A DNA stretch of 41,755 nt. Origin: Gnetum montanum. Lineage: Eukaryota; Streptophyta; Gnetopsida; Gnetales; Gnetaceae. Location of the stretch: the NCBI GenBank assembly GCA_015680685.1, contig MNCI01004792.1, positions 1,001,938-1,043,692 on the forward strand, in the 5' to 3' direction. The translations under genes and the position numbers were made by a program. Positions 10,502-21,643 of the stretch are shown here, in pieces; the first letter of the stretch is position 1, and every line of letters begins with the position of its first letter. Below the pieces are notes generated by a model. That model was not told the origin of the DNA. It saw only the letters and a list, made by a program, of their open reading frames with translations, and made no database searches.

Positions 10502-11590
10502 AAAAATTTAGTAATCGAAAATGTCGATGGTTGGAAAAACCGAGAGGTTGCCGGGTGAACAACCTAACCCCGGATCCATGCGAGGCCGTGCTAGCTAAAA
10601 TGGAAATAGAGTAGCCTAAACGGTCTGGTCGATCAGACATGGACTTAATCGGTGTAACTTAACCTTATGTGAATGTTGTTTTGATTACGAAATCAATGAG
10701 GTAAAACCGATAATCACTAAATGTGGGAATGAAGGAAATAATGCCAAACAGCGATAACAATAAAGAAACAATTAGAATGAACTCAGGTGAGAAAATGCCC
10801 ATACGGCATAGATGTGCAATGCCGATCGTGAAGTTTCTATGCTACAATCATGTTGTCAAAACTGGAGATGCTGGAATCTGGTGTGCTAACAATGGAAGCA
10901 AGAAATGAAGCTCATTGAAGTAGCGTAGATGCTTGCTATGCTGTGCTACACTATGTAGTGTAGCACATTGTCGTAGCATACCTGCTTGCTACGCTATGTA
11001 GCATAGCATAACGTAGCCACTGGTTTAAACAGAAAACTTGCATTGTAGTCACTAGCTTTTGGTGAAAGTCTTGGTGCACACCGGGCTAACCTTTGGGGCA
11101 TTTTTATTGATGCGTATCTTTGCTATGCTATGTAGCATAGCATAGCGTAGCAGCCAATGTAACTTTCATTTCTATCAAAACTACGGGCTTTCATGAGAAA
11201 ACTTTACTTTCTTTGCCTTTGCTATGTTGTGCTACGCTATGTAGCATAGCATAGCGTAACACCTTGTGTTGGCTGAATTCTGACTTTGACTCGCACGAAC
11301 ATCTTGCCAAACTTGTATTCGAACACTTCATTGATTTTTTTCCAAGGCTCGCTATGCTGCATAGCGTAGCAAACTTCTCAACTAGAAAACTTGCCGAACT
11401 GTTTTGCTCATCCCAAGCACTCTTGGCAACTCCTAGCATGGTTTCTGAGTAGACTATCAGCTGGGTGAATTTTCCAAGTGGGTAGGCCGAAGAGTCCATT
11501 GGTTCTGTTAGCTTTGGAGATAGAAAACTTGCCGAACTAGATAGTCTAATCTCAATGCATTCATTTCCTGCCAAACGGTCATGAGGCTAC
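10502..11590 (-). other. Putative 5' LTR of element 1, with palindromes
   Basis: This noncoding stretch lies directly upstream (minus strand) of the primer binding site and ends where the plus-strand pol remnant of element 2 begins, so it is placed like a 5' LTR. It contains the palindrome cluster at 10942-11365. I found no clear TATA box on the minus strand and no convincing TG/CA ends. The LTR call rests on position only. Confidence 0.4.
10942..11365. repeat. Cluster of five short palindromes (GCTACGCTA family)
   Basis: 10942-10967 is a perfect inverted repeat with 12-bp arms (TGTGCTACACTA) around TG. 10988-11007 and 11231-11250 have 9-bp arms with one mismatch. 11121-11142 is perfect with 10-bp arms (TGCTATGCTA). 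11351-11365 is perfect with 7-bp arms. All share the core GCTAYGCTA-TG-TAGCRTAGC and lie 45-135 bases apart. Confidence 0.85.
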
Positions 11591-12489
11591 ACTTTTGGAA
11601 ATGCTTGCCTCAGTTCCAAGACCCTGGTGAAGCAAGAGTGCCTCGAAATTTTATGGTGTTTCAATTATTATGTTGATAATATAGCAGTTAAGTCCAAAGC
11701 ATCACACAACCATGCAAATGACTTAGACCTAGTACTCAAAGATTGCTAAAATACAATCTTAGGCTAAACCCCAAGAAATGTATTTTCAACATTAAGATAG
11801 GTTGGATGCTTGGTTTTGTAGTATCTGAAGTAGGGATATGCATAGACCCTGATAAGGTTAAGGCCATAGTCAACTTAGCACAACCAACCAACCTTAACGA
11901 ACTACAAAGGTTACATGGTAGATTGCAATTTATACATAGGTTTATCGCATAGTTAATTGATAAGTTGCAACCAATGCAACACTTTCTCAAGAAGGGAGTC
12001 CACTTCAAGTGGATGACTCAATGCCAAGAGGCATTTGACAACCTAAAATAGGAGCTAGCTCAACTTTCAATGGTCTACCCTTCGCAATGAGATAAATCCT
12101 TCTACATCTACCTTGCTACCTTTGACATGTCCCTCACTTCTCTGCTTTGTCAAAAGTAAGATGATGGCATAGAGGTCCTAGTGTACTACCTAATCCATGC
12201 ATTGGTTATCATGAAGAAAAATATAATAATGTGGAAAAGAATTTCCTTACCTTAGTCTTTGCACTCAAGAAATGGAGGCATTATCTTTTCTGTAATCAAT
12301 TCAACATCATTTGCAAGAGTAACATACTCTTAGCAATTACAATGAATATCTATAAGAGTAGTCATATTGCACAATGGAAAGCAATAACAATCAAGTTTGA
12401 CCTACACTATGTGGTGTAAACCTTAACTAAAGGTCAAGCTATATCTACACAACTCACAACTTCACCCATCAATGATCAAGTAATAATAG

Positions 12490-12790
12490 ATCCAAAATTC
12501 CTGGATGACCATGTCAGTAGCATCAACCAAGTTCTTAACAACTTCAAGGCACTCTTGCACTTTGACGATGATTTGAACTCTCAAGGGGGTAGCACCACTA
12601 TCATTATCTTGTTCCCATCTAGGGAGATCCAACCCTTTGCATATCATTTTTCATTCCCTTACACTAATAACATGGTGAAGTATGAAGATCTCCTCTGGGG
12701 TTCCTAGCAGCTTGCAACCTAGGAATCCAAAGCATAGTAATCCGAGGAGACTCGTAGTTAGTGATTAATCAAGTTACAGAGATCTATGCT
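12490..12790 (+). pseudogene. Second (archaeal-type) RNase H domain of element 2
   Basis: A stretch containing FDDDLNSQGGSTTIIILFPS, then FSFPYTNNMVKYEDLLWG and IQSIVIRGDS, resembles the additional RNase H inserted between RT-RNase H and integrase in Tat-lineage elements. The family consensus in the middle part is ATNNxAEYEALxxGL; here E is replaced by K in the AEYEAL motif. The final Asp of the RGDS motif is kept. It is inactive through in-frame stops. Confidence 0.65.
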
Positions 12791-13199
12791 TTTAAAGCCC
12801 AACATTTATAAACTTATTGTGACTTGACAAAGCACTTTCTTGAACAATTTGCAACTGCTGATGTCCAATACATTCCCTGCAATAAAACACCATTGCTGAT
12901 GCACTAGCAACGTTAGGTATAAGCATTGCACCTAACATGTTTTTCACATTTTCCACCTCAGTGGTGGATTGCACTGTGCCTATCACACAAACCATTGCTA
13001 TTACATCCATAGCCACAGTTAGCATGATCCATGCAGTAAAATGGTACGATGACATTAAGGTGTACCTTCAATAGGATGAACCTCCACAACATCTAACCAC
13101 TACCCAAAAGGATGTAGTGTGTAAACAATCATAGTAGTACGTCATCGTGGGAGATAATACACTATGTTGCAAATCCTACAATGCCATACTATTAACCTG

Positions 13200-13800
13200 T
13201 GTTAGCAATAGTGAAGTGCAAATGATCATTAAACAAGTCCATGAGGGACTATGTGGAGGTCACATAGCACCCAAGGCAATGGCAGTAAAAATTAGATGCT
13301 TAGGCTACTACTAGCCTTACATGGAGTACAGTTGTGTCTTTAAGGTCAAAACATGCAATATTTATCAATGGCATGACAACTTAATGCATGTGCCACCAAT
13401 TGAACTACAGACAACACAAATCACGTGGTCATTCCAACATTGGGGCTTGGACATCATTGGACTTATAATGCCTAAGTCCTCCATAGGACATAGCTTCATT
13501 ATAGCTATAACTGATTATTTTACCAAGTGTGTTAAGGCTATTCCCCTTAGAAAGACAACATCACAACAAGTTTGCAAATTTATGCTTAACAACATAGTGA
13601 TCCATTTTGGTTTATGCATGACCATCGTAACAAAAAATAGGCCACAATTTAGTAGTGTGAAAACTAAAGCCTTCTATGAGTGCATTGGTATTAAACATTC
13701 CTTCTCGTCATTGTACTACTCACAAGCGAATGGCCAACCAAAGGCCACAAACAAAGTCATCATCAGCCTTCTAAAGAAGATACTTAGCAGCAACAAATGA
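13200..13800 (+). pseudogene. Integrase core of element 2, catalytically dead
   Basis: The zinc-binding N-terminus is visible as VHEGLCGGHIAPKAMAVKI and later VKTCNIYQWH, where the last Cys is Tyr. The core has the first catalytic Asp in HWGLDIIGL. The second catalytic position reads VTKNRPQF (Asp to Lys) and the third reads NGQPKATNK (Glu to Lys). An open stretch of 159 codons covers 13321-13800. The C-terminal domain follows in another frame with GDLVFKVIHELTDKFSAN and EGPFLVTKAYDNGAFKL. Confidence 0.8.
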
Positions 13801-14341
13801 TGATAGCATGAGCAATTAATCTACACACTCTAGGCCTACTACACAACATGTAGAACAACATCAGGTAAGACAACAAATAGCCTTGTTTGTGGATCTAAAG
13901 AAATTTTTCCACTTAAATTATAGGTTCCATCACTCCATGTGATTCTCTCAAACTTCATTGATGCTGCTCAAAATGATGAATTAAGAACTGCGGACCTTGA
14001 TTCAATAAAAGAGGAGTGCATACAGACACTTGATTGCATCTATTGGTATTTCAATAATCAACATTAACACCTGATCAAGAGAGGGGACCTAGTCTTCAAG
14101 GTCATTCATGAACTTACAGATAAATTCTCAGCCAACTAGGAAGGGCCTTTCCTAGTCACCAAGGCCTATGACAATGGAGCATTCAAGCTTGCTAATCAAA
14201 ATAGCAATGAGTTTTCCAGTCTAGTCAACCACTTGTATCTAAAGCCTTACTACACCTAGTATGTAGCACCACATCTCAATAAAGCAAGGTAAGCACAAAG
14301 TCTATTATAACTAGCATATAGCATGATTTTTCTAGTGCTTT

Positions 14342-14660
14342 GAGTTCCTATCATTAGGAAACCCTTTGGAGTAATTGCAGCATTATGGCCTCCTACCATT
14401 TTGATAATTTTTTGGGTTCTTGCCATTACATAGGCCTAGGAGTACCTATAGCATTTTGGCCCCCCACCATTTTGCTAGTTTGTTGAGCTCCTATCATTAG
14501 TGTGGGCTCTCGAGCACCTGCACATTACTTCCCTCCACCATTTTCCTAATCTTTCTGGACACTTGCCACTAGGTTGGCCATTAGAACATTTACAACATTC
14601 TCACCCTCAGCACCTTTACTGGCTTCACAAACACTTGCAACTGGTTCAGCTATTTTAGTA
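14342..14660 (+). repeat. 72-bp tandem array in the 3' untranslated region of element 2
   Basis: Units begin at 14342 (GAGTTCCTATCATTA), 14414, 14485, 14557 and about 14627, giving a period of 70-72 bp over about 4.5 copies. The copies are diverged, and most also share a CACCATTTT segment. The array begins about 80 bases after the last integrase residues. Confidence 0.75.
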
Positions 14661-15179
14661 GTTGCAGCACCCTTGCATCTAGCAGTTTACTCACATCTCA
14701 TGTTATGTGGTTGTTTTATTTTTTTCTCTAAGTTGTGTTTAGAGGATGAAGCCCTAGAGGTCATTGTGTAGAGGCACGTCTCATAACAGTAGCAAGTCAC
14801 CACATTGCTCTGATATTCATGATTAGACTAGACAAGCCACTCAAGAGTGCACATCCCTATTACCCCCACTATAGTCTACCAATGTTTACCCCTTTTACCT
14901 TGCATTCCCCCATCTTCCCCTACATCACCAAACTTGCAAACCCCTCTAATGCACATGGTACCCTCTTTAGGTCAACTACAAAACCCATGATAGATGTAAT
15001 GCAACTCATCCTGTGAGGAGCCTCTATGGGCTAGTCAAAGCCCAAGTGGATGTAATGCAACTCATCCTAGGGAGGAAACACCTACCCTACAACTGTAATG
15101 TGGTTGCATCTAAGTAAAGTCCATTAGGTGGCATGCAATCCACTTGATGGAAAGCATCCTGTAGCTAGCATTTGATAAT
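14661..15179 (+). other. Noncoding spacer between array and LTR-like region
   Basis: I see no gene here. A 20-base sequence beginning GATGTAATGCAACTC occurs twice, at 14993 and 15049. The short open frames at 14574-14771 and 14819-15016 show no domain. The segment probably belongs to the 3' untranslated region of element 2. Confidence 0.3.
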
Positions 15180-15756
15180 GTGTAGAACCTACAAAAGGTC
15201 ACCTCGTCATCAAAAAAGCAAAAAATGCAAAAAAGAAGAAAAAAAAAGAACATGGCAAAACATGTTCCCAAGAAAACCCTAAATCCACATTCATTCTCTC
15301 ATAAGCATTCTACCAAGAGAAAACAATTTCAACGGCAAACCATTCTGGTGCCATGAATGTTAACTTTCTTATAAGCATTCTAACAAAAGGTCATCATTTT
15401 TGTGGCAAACTACCTTGGTGCCATGATCATCGTTAGCCATGCTAACTCTCCATCTTGCAACATAACATCCTACTTTAATTTTTCCTCCCCTTCCATCCCT
15501 AGAAAATTTCCCATGTCCTTACCTTTAGCATACCACAACCCTTGGCATGCCTAGGCATGGTGTAGCAACATCCAGTTAGGTACTAATAAGAAAAGTTGGT
15601 GCCAAACTTCCTATGCTATTTTTTTGTTCTTTTTTGATGTCTCTTGAGCCACTCCTCTAGACATCAACAAATAGGGGCCAATGAAACATAACCAAATTTG
15701 GGCCACCACATATTAACTACAAATTTATCTAAGTGTCAACACAAGGCAAATTCTTT

Positions 15757-16345
15757 CTAAGTGTTGGGCCTACACTCTCCACTACTGGGACTACGTTCTA
15801 GAGCATAGTCTGTGTAGTTTGCAACATAAGTCTAGATCTATAAGATTTTTCTAAGTGTTTACATTAGCTACAAATTTTTCTAAGTACCAAGACTACAATC
15901 TCCACTTCTAGGACTACACTCCATAGCATAGTCAACATAGTCAGCACACAAATGGCCAGTTTTGCAAATTTTCCTAAGTGTCAAGAAAGAAGCTATCAAG
16001 CTTGCTTGGCATGGAAAAAATGTTTGGCAAAGACTACACTCTCCACTGCACTCGAGCATAGTCAAGCCTAGTTGACATGGAAGAAATAGTTTGGCAAATT
16101 TTCTAACTTTGGACTACACTCCCTACTATGCTCTAGAGCATAGTTAGTGTAGTCTGTATGAAGATAATAGTTTTGCAAAAAAAATTCAAACTACCAAGAC
16201 AACACTTTCACTACTAGAAGTATGCTCTAGATCATATTTAGTGTAGTCAACATTTGAGCTCAAGTTTTGCGAAATTTTTCTAATTGTTGGGACTATGCTC
16301 CAGAGTATAGTTGGCGTAGTCTACTAGAATAGCCTCCAGAGTGCA
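15757..16345 (+). repeat. Degenerate tandem array of roughly 90-130 bp units with palindromes
   Basis: Five to six diverged units each start with a TTTTCTAAGTG-like tract and contain GACTACACTCTCCACT followed by CTAGAGCATAGT and GTGTAGTC. The two halves of a unit are partly inverted. At 16126-16143 the sequence CTATGCTCTAGAGCATAG is a perfect 18-bp palindrome. Further GCATAGTC copies continue to about 16660. Confidence 0.65.
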
Positions 16346-16716
16346 ACACTGGCATCCACATCAACTCTGACACATCCTTGGAAAGCAGGATCAGTAATTT
16401 TCATTTCTTTTGCATCCCTCATTTGTACCAAAATTGTACCTATGCTCGACACCACTCGAGAGAGTGGATAGCATAGTCCTAAAGCATAGTCTCCAAACTT
16501 GCACTATTTTGTATTATTCTTAGGTACATTGTAGTTTGTTTAGCACTAGCACATGTAGTTTGGTAGCATAGTCACAGTTTGGTAGTTTCATGGGGTCTAT
16601 TGGAGCACACCAATAGAACACCATTTTCTTCTGTGGGAGCATAGTTGGATGTAGCATAATCCTAGCTACCCCTCAACCATGTGGCACCCGATCTATAATT
16701 CATGGAAACCCTAATC

Positions 16717-16725
16717 CTATAAATA
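16717..16725 (+). promoter_or_regulatory. TATA box of the element 2 LTR-like region
   Basis: CTATAAATA on the plus strand follows a repeat-rich U3-like stretch. Transcription would begin near 16750. Confidence 0.45.
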
Positions 16726-17162
16726 CCCCTATGCTCTACATTTTAGGGGTTGGCAATTCTTACATTCAATTGGAAAATCTACATTTTAAGAATTCTTGCA
16801 TTTGGATGCACTTGGCATTTCAGCAAACTCTAAGCTAGCATTTGGCATAGCTGCACACCACCATAGGATATCACCATAGACGACTACAGCCCATGGGACA
16901 CTATGGTAGCCAACCCAGTAGGTACAGACACCATAGTAGACATTAGTCTTTACAACCAAAATGCCCTAAAATTATGACTACACTACCTACTATGCCTATT
17001 TGTACATCGCATACCTCCTCACCCTTCTTATAGTTAAATATGCTCCCCTTGTTTAGGTTGGTGCCTCTTTCTCTATCGCTCTCCTCCTATGCATTTTACT
17101 TGCATTTTTTGTTATTTTTACACATAACTGCATGCTGACACCTTTGTTTTCAAGGAAAATCC

Positions 17163-17994
17163 TTGACTACGCTCACCCCTATTAACATCATAGACAATGC
17201 AAACATTGTGCAAGTGCTTAACAACATTTTGGCATTGCATCTTGTAAGTCCTAGTTTGATCGACAAGATCATTTTGGGCATCCCATCTCCATCTCTAGCA
17301 GGCCCTCACACAAATGTGGGATTAAGGCTGTGTGCCCATAAACATTTCAGTGTATCATTCCAACCACTGACATTTTTGGTTGCTACATCAATTACACTTA
17401 ATCATATCATGTGCTTCCCAAGTGTAATTAAGAAGATAATGAATGACCTTAGGGTAAGGTTCACTACCTAGAAGACTAGTGCATCACTATAAAGTCCATG
17501 AAATTTGATTAGATCATGTATGAATAGTTTGTAATTCATATGGTTTGGTGCAGGGGTACCTCATCACTCATCAGTTGAGTTCTATGTTATGCTCTATGTC
17601 TTAGTCTAATGTGTTTGAATTCTTAGATGGATTCTTTTTGGCCATTCTTAACTTTTCATGACCATTAATCAACTATGGGATCCACAAAAATCCTATTGAG
17701 GTTATGCAAGGGCAACATGAACATGATCCTACTATGGGGAGGACCTACTTGCATATCTCTTGGTTTGATTAGTTAGGTTCCATTATCCAAGGTAGGATTG
17801 TAGCCTGTTATGGGTAGGACCTACAATCCTATATTTTGCATATTCCATTGTGCAACCAACTATGTGCTTCTTGATCTCTCATTTTCCATCCTCTTTCTCC
17901 ATTTTCTTAATTTTCTCAATTTTTGGAACTTCAACACCCTATTCTCATATTTTCATCATGTTTGTGGCTATTTGGATTTCCATTTAATCTTAAT
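17163..17994 (+). other. Stretch without a recognisable gene
   Basis: A 102-codon open frame (17163-17471) has no domain I recognise. Its end overlaps the first copy of a duplicated segment (17388-17573). From 17574 to 17994 I see only AT-rich noncoding sequence, including two copies of TATGGGGAGGACCTAC-like text near 17735 and 17808. Confidence 0.3.
17388..17573 (+). repeat. Direct repeat, copy 1
   Basis: This segment and 22352-22541 are about 80 percent identical by eye, from TCAATTACACTTAA to GGGGTACC and CACTCATCA. The two copies flank element 3 on its outer left and outer right sides. Confidence 0.8.
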
Positions 17995-18286
17995 TTTGTT
18001 CAAAATCTCTTTGTAATTTTCAATTTTTGACTAAGTCAACTAAAGTTAACAATGGTCAATAGCTGCATTGACGAGGCCCTATTGACATAGTCCACCAGGT
18101 CAATGAGGCCCCGTCGATGCATAAAAAAAACTCTATATATATCACTGCACATGTTGAAATTTCTATCATTTTCTTCATAACACTAGAGGAGTTTTTGCCA
18201 TTTTTCAGAACCCATAATTTCTCAATCATTTTCCCAAATCATTTTTTTCTTTAATCCTACAGCTACTAGAGGTAAGCTCCTTATCA
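17995..18286 (+). other. LTR-like promoter region at the 5' side of element 3
   Basis: The stretch carries GACGAGGCC motifs (around 18070-18115), a TATA box near 18133-18142, and ends in CA right before a TGG that can serve as a primer binding site (18287). The same motif-then-TATA order occurs at 21660-21790. Downstream of the TATA boxes the two copies align only weakly, around TTCAGAA and ATTTCTC, so they would be strongly diverged LTRs. The left boundary is an estimate. Confidence 0.4.
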
Positions 18287-18300
18287 TGGGCGCTACAAAC
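18287..18300 (+). other. Possible primer binding site of element 3
   Basis: TGGGCGCTAC directly follows a CA end. It resembles the tRNA-Asn-type sites of elements 1 and 6, including the extra G seen in element 6 (TGGGTGCTAG), but only about ten bases match. Confidence 0.35.
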
Positions 18301-18798
18301 CTTAAGGTTTCTGATGAAATTTTTGAAAAATTTTCTAACTTTCACAAAGGGTTAATAAATTTAACAATATACAAACATCAATTTTTTTAAAGAGTTAACC
18401 CTTTCAACAACCTCTAGGATGATTTATTTACAATAACACATAAATAAAATAATGATTGAACTAATTAAATCAACCAGAATTACAACTTAGACAAGTGTAA
18501 CTATCCTAAAGAGATAAAGGTATACCAATTACTTCATGTTACATAACAATTGCTAACCCATGGTCTTATTGTGATTACAGATGGAACCAAGACCAAAACA
18601 CTCATAGGAAGGGGACTCAACCAAGGGAGAAATGATCCAAAGCTAGGAGAGGTCAACAAGAACAAGCCCAGGAACCACCAGAAGCAACCCACTCAACAAG
18701 ACCTCTTTGTGAGAAGCCTAAAGTGGAATGTTTTCAACAAATTATAGAAGAAGAAGTGCCAACAAAGTAATCATAGCAAGTGGAAGCACCAAGACTCA

Positions 18799-21430
18799 TG
18801 CCAAGGCTTGAAGTCACTTTAACTCAAACATGCCTTGACATCATCAAACCTTGAGAGATTCCATGCTCAATTCTCCAAGAACTAAACTTCAAGCCATTTC
18901 TACAAAAAGATCTAGCAAAAGTCAAAACACAATTGCAAACCTCTCCCATGTGAACAATCATCACCTCCAATGGGAAATGATACATGGGAGAGACATATCT
19001 CTTCTGGAAAAATAGAAGGCTAGGGTCCATAGTAAAAATCAAGGATATTCAGGTGTCCTACTCGGTCAAGGCTATCATGCAAGCACTAGGATTGCCTGAT
19101 ATTGGAACACAGTTGGTAGAGCTATCAACACAAGTTGATCCTAAGCCTAAAAGGGAGTGGACTTAGCAGTGTTATGAGGTTGACTATAAGGAGTTTAGTG
19201 TGCTCACACTAGTGAAGCACATCTACTTCAAGATAATTACTTATCAACTCAATCCAACAATGAGGCCCAGTAAGGTGACCATCTTTTACACCCGAGCATG
19301 TGCCACTTTAAGCGGGAGATTTCTTGTAAACCTTCCACAATTCATAGATTTAGAGATCAAAAATTTCTTTAAGGAAAATGAACATGGAAGCAAAATCCTA
19401 CCCTTTCTATTCCTCATCCGAAAACTCTACAAAAGGGCAAGAATCATCCACTATGTCAATGATACAAGTAGACATGCTCCTTTGGCTTCATGGCTTGAAA
19501 TCATGAAAGAAAAGACACATGCCCCAACTAAAGAAGAGAAGAAACTGCCACCTCCACTACCAACTCAAGAAATAATGTTGAAAGCCTACACAACCATTGA
19601 GCACTTGCACAAAATCTAAGAGCAGCTCTTGCATGAGCAAGAGTAGTATGCAAGAATGAGTAGTGCAAACCCATTTGTGTATCAACCAGTGATGAGTCAC
19701 CTTAATGATGTGGCTTGAACAATCAACCAGATGGAAAGGTGTGGGCCAATATCCTTTGTCCAATGAATGCAGTTGCCCACAAGGTCTAATCCCAATGCTC
19801 AAGAAGTGACGATGTCATTATCAGAACGCCATTTATTCCTAGAAATCTCTAGGAATGCTACCTCCTTCTTGGTGCATTTGGAGGAAGGTGAAGGGGCCAC
19901 TGTACTGGTGATGTAGCACCAAGGACAAAAGACTACAACTGAAGTAGTTGCTAACTACATTGTCGAAGCACTTAATGCACTTGCAGCTTTTGTACCAAAC
20001 ATATCTGTAGTTCAAGATGTACAAATGCCAAAAATTGAATGCAGCCTAGCATGAAGAATTGCTAGATTAACTGGTAGGGACCAAGCAACTGATTTTGGAT
20101 ATCTTTAATTTTTTCTATAACATCACTACAACCTAGTTGGAGCTACTAGAAGCAAGGGGAAAATGCATCATCTTAGAGTGGCAACTCAAAATGGCTCAAG
20201 CATAGAATCAATGCTTGGCCACAAAGGTTGTTGAATTATGTGCCCATCTTGCTAATCCTACACTCCTCAGCCTAACAATAACCAAAGATGAAGCTTTCTA
20301 ACAACTTGAAGAATGATTCAAGAAGGCTAAGGAGGAAGTGTTGATGGCCATCTTCTACCAATCTATAGCAAAGGCACAAACATATTTAGTTTAGAAGGAC
20401 CTGGTTTAGATGTGCCAAGAGAATAAAGCACTGATTGTAGAAAATCATTGCTTGCACAATGTTAATGATCAAAAAGAAAAAATGCAGAAATTCATTCATC
20501 AATAGTAGGAGCAGCTAGCCCAAGTGAATATTAAATTAAGGAAATTGACCACAAAAAATCAAAATCTATTTATGAAAGAAGTTCATGCCTTATGCTAGAA
20601 GTCTGCTATTGAGATCACTACCTAGAAAAATGAAGCTTTGAAGTTTAAAAAAGTTAAAAATCACTATAGAGACTAGGTTTGCTTGTAGAAGGAAGTAGAT
20701 AAGAAGCACATCCAAATAGAAAAGGCAAAAGTAAATGAAGCTCTCCAACAACTTCAACAAGGAAAAGAAGTATGGTAGCCCATCATTGATGGGATTGATG
20801 TCTACAACAAAGTAGAGATCTTTCTATAGGAGTTGTAGATAGAGGAGATGATAGAATTCATGGAGTTGGCCAATCTCCACTATGCAAACCTAGTACCACT
20901 CATTGTTGAACAGCCATGATTAGAGTTGGAAAAACTAGTGGCTAGCTCATATTTTCTATACAAGATAGAGTTCAAACACCATAAAGACATCAAGCAAATG
21001 TTGAACTAAAAGTTCTCAAAGAACGATTCACAGATCAGCGATCAACTACTGAGAACATAGCCAAAAGAATAAATGATTACCAAGAGCTGAAGGATGTAGT
21101 TAGAGCATTCAACATTGAACATAAATAATTCACTACTTGGTTTATCGATGCATAGGAGCTTTTTCTAACAATCCCATGTCCCTGGGATGTGCTTGTTTCG
21201 ACCCACATTAGCGAAGCTTCATGAAGATGCACAATCCTATAAGTAAGGAAGAGAAAATGAAATCATTGTTGGATGCTTTCTACCTCCCACCAAAAGTTGT
21301 AGTAGTAGCAGGACAACCACAACTTCCTTGACCACCACACATGCCTGAAGTTGATGAAGGTCCCTCAGAACCTTAGGAGTCATCACCTCTTGGGACTATC
21401 TAATCTTCACCACCAAATTCATGCCATTAG
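18799..21430 (+). pseudogene. Element 3 gene: plant-transposon-protein-like domain plus coiled coil (degenerate)
   Basis: The reading starts MPRLEVTLTQTCLDIIK and passes three TGA stops into GETYLFWKNRRLGSIVKIKD and SVKAIMQALGLPDIG. It then continues in 19200-19619 with HIYFKIITYQLNPTMRPSK and FYTRACATLSGRFLVNLPQF. This arrangement resembles the 'putative plant transposon protein' family found in plant retroelements (Pfam PF20167, from memory). From about 20280 to 21060 one frame of some 260 codons is rich in K, E and Q with heptad character, suggesting a coiled coil. A proline-rich tail follows near 21220-21430. About 12 of 17 in-frame stops in the coiled-coil part are TAG. No gag, protease, RT or integrase is visible between the flanking LTR-like regions. 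Confidence 0.6.
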
Positions 21431-21629
21431 AGAACATGTTATCCTATTTTGAATAATCACATCATGGTGTTCAATTTTGTGTCATGAACACCATAATTTT
21501 TATAATGTGTTAATCCACACACTCAAGCACTCTGTTTTTGTCAAGTAAGTCTATTTTGTTTGTGAAGGGTTAGTCAATAATCCCGTACCTTCCCAATTTC
21601 ATAAAAGAACTCAAGGACAAGTTTTCATT

Positions 21630-21643
21630 CAATCATGGGGGTA
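21630..21643 (+). other. Polypurine tract of element 3
   Basis: AATCATGGGGGTA directly precedes TGATGAG, a plausible LTR start. The form G-run then TA then TG is common before 3' LTRs of plant gypsy elements. Confidence 0.5.

Larger units (their letters stand above)
11640..14260 (+). pseudogene. Element 2: pol remnant (RT, RNase H, second RNase H, integrase), Ty3/gypsy Tat-like
   Basis: The reading begins in the reverse transcriptase palm with YVDNIAVKSK (YVDD box, last Asp changed to Asn), then continues after a frameshift with LRLNPKKCIFNIKIGWMLGF and the thumb to about 12060. RNase H follows to about 12420, including FLTLVFALKKWRHYLF. From about 12490 a second RNase H-like domain appears, recognisable by FSFPYTNNMVKYEDLLWG. 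Integrase runs 13200-13800 and its C-terminal domain runs to about 14260. Coding order is normal for the Tat lineage. Many stops and frame changes interrupt it. The upstream gag-protease half is missing from the window, and element 1 lies in that place in opposite orientation, so element 1 may have inserted into this copy. Confidence 0.85.
15180..17150 (+). other. Putative 3' LTR of element 2
   Basis: This long noncoding stretch follows the pol remnant and carries a plus-strand TATA box at 16717-16725 (CTATAAATA) after about 1.5 kb of repeat-rich sequence, as expected for a long U3 followed by R and U5. LTRs of Tat/Ogre elements are often several kilobases long. Exact ends and a second copy are not visible, so it remains provisional. 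Confidence 0.4.

Noticed and set aside
1-11590. LTR pair formed by 1-570 and 10502-11590
   Set aside because: I could not align the two; the first has a minus-strand TATA box and the second none, and palindromes differ.
17163-17471. 102-codon plus-strand open frame as a gene
   Set aside because: No domain, compositional bias or promoter context supports it, and its end overlaps a repeated segment.
18286-18390. ATG-started short frame after the element 3 primer site
   Set aside because: It is about 35 codons, low complexity, and overlaps the proposed primer site.
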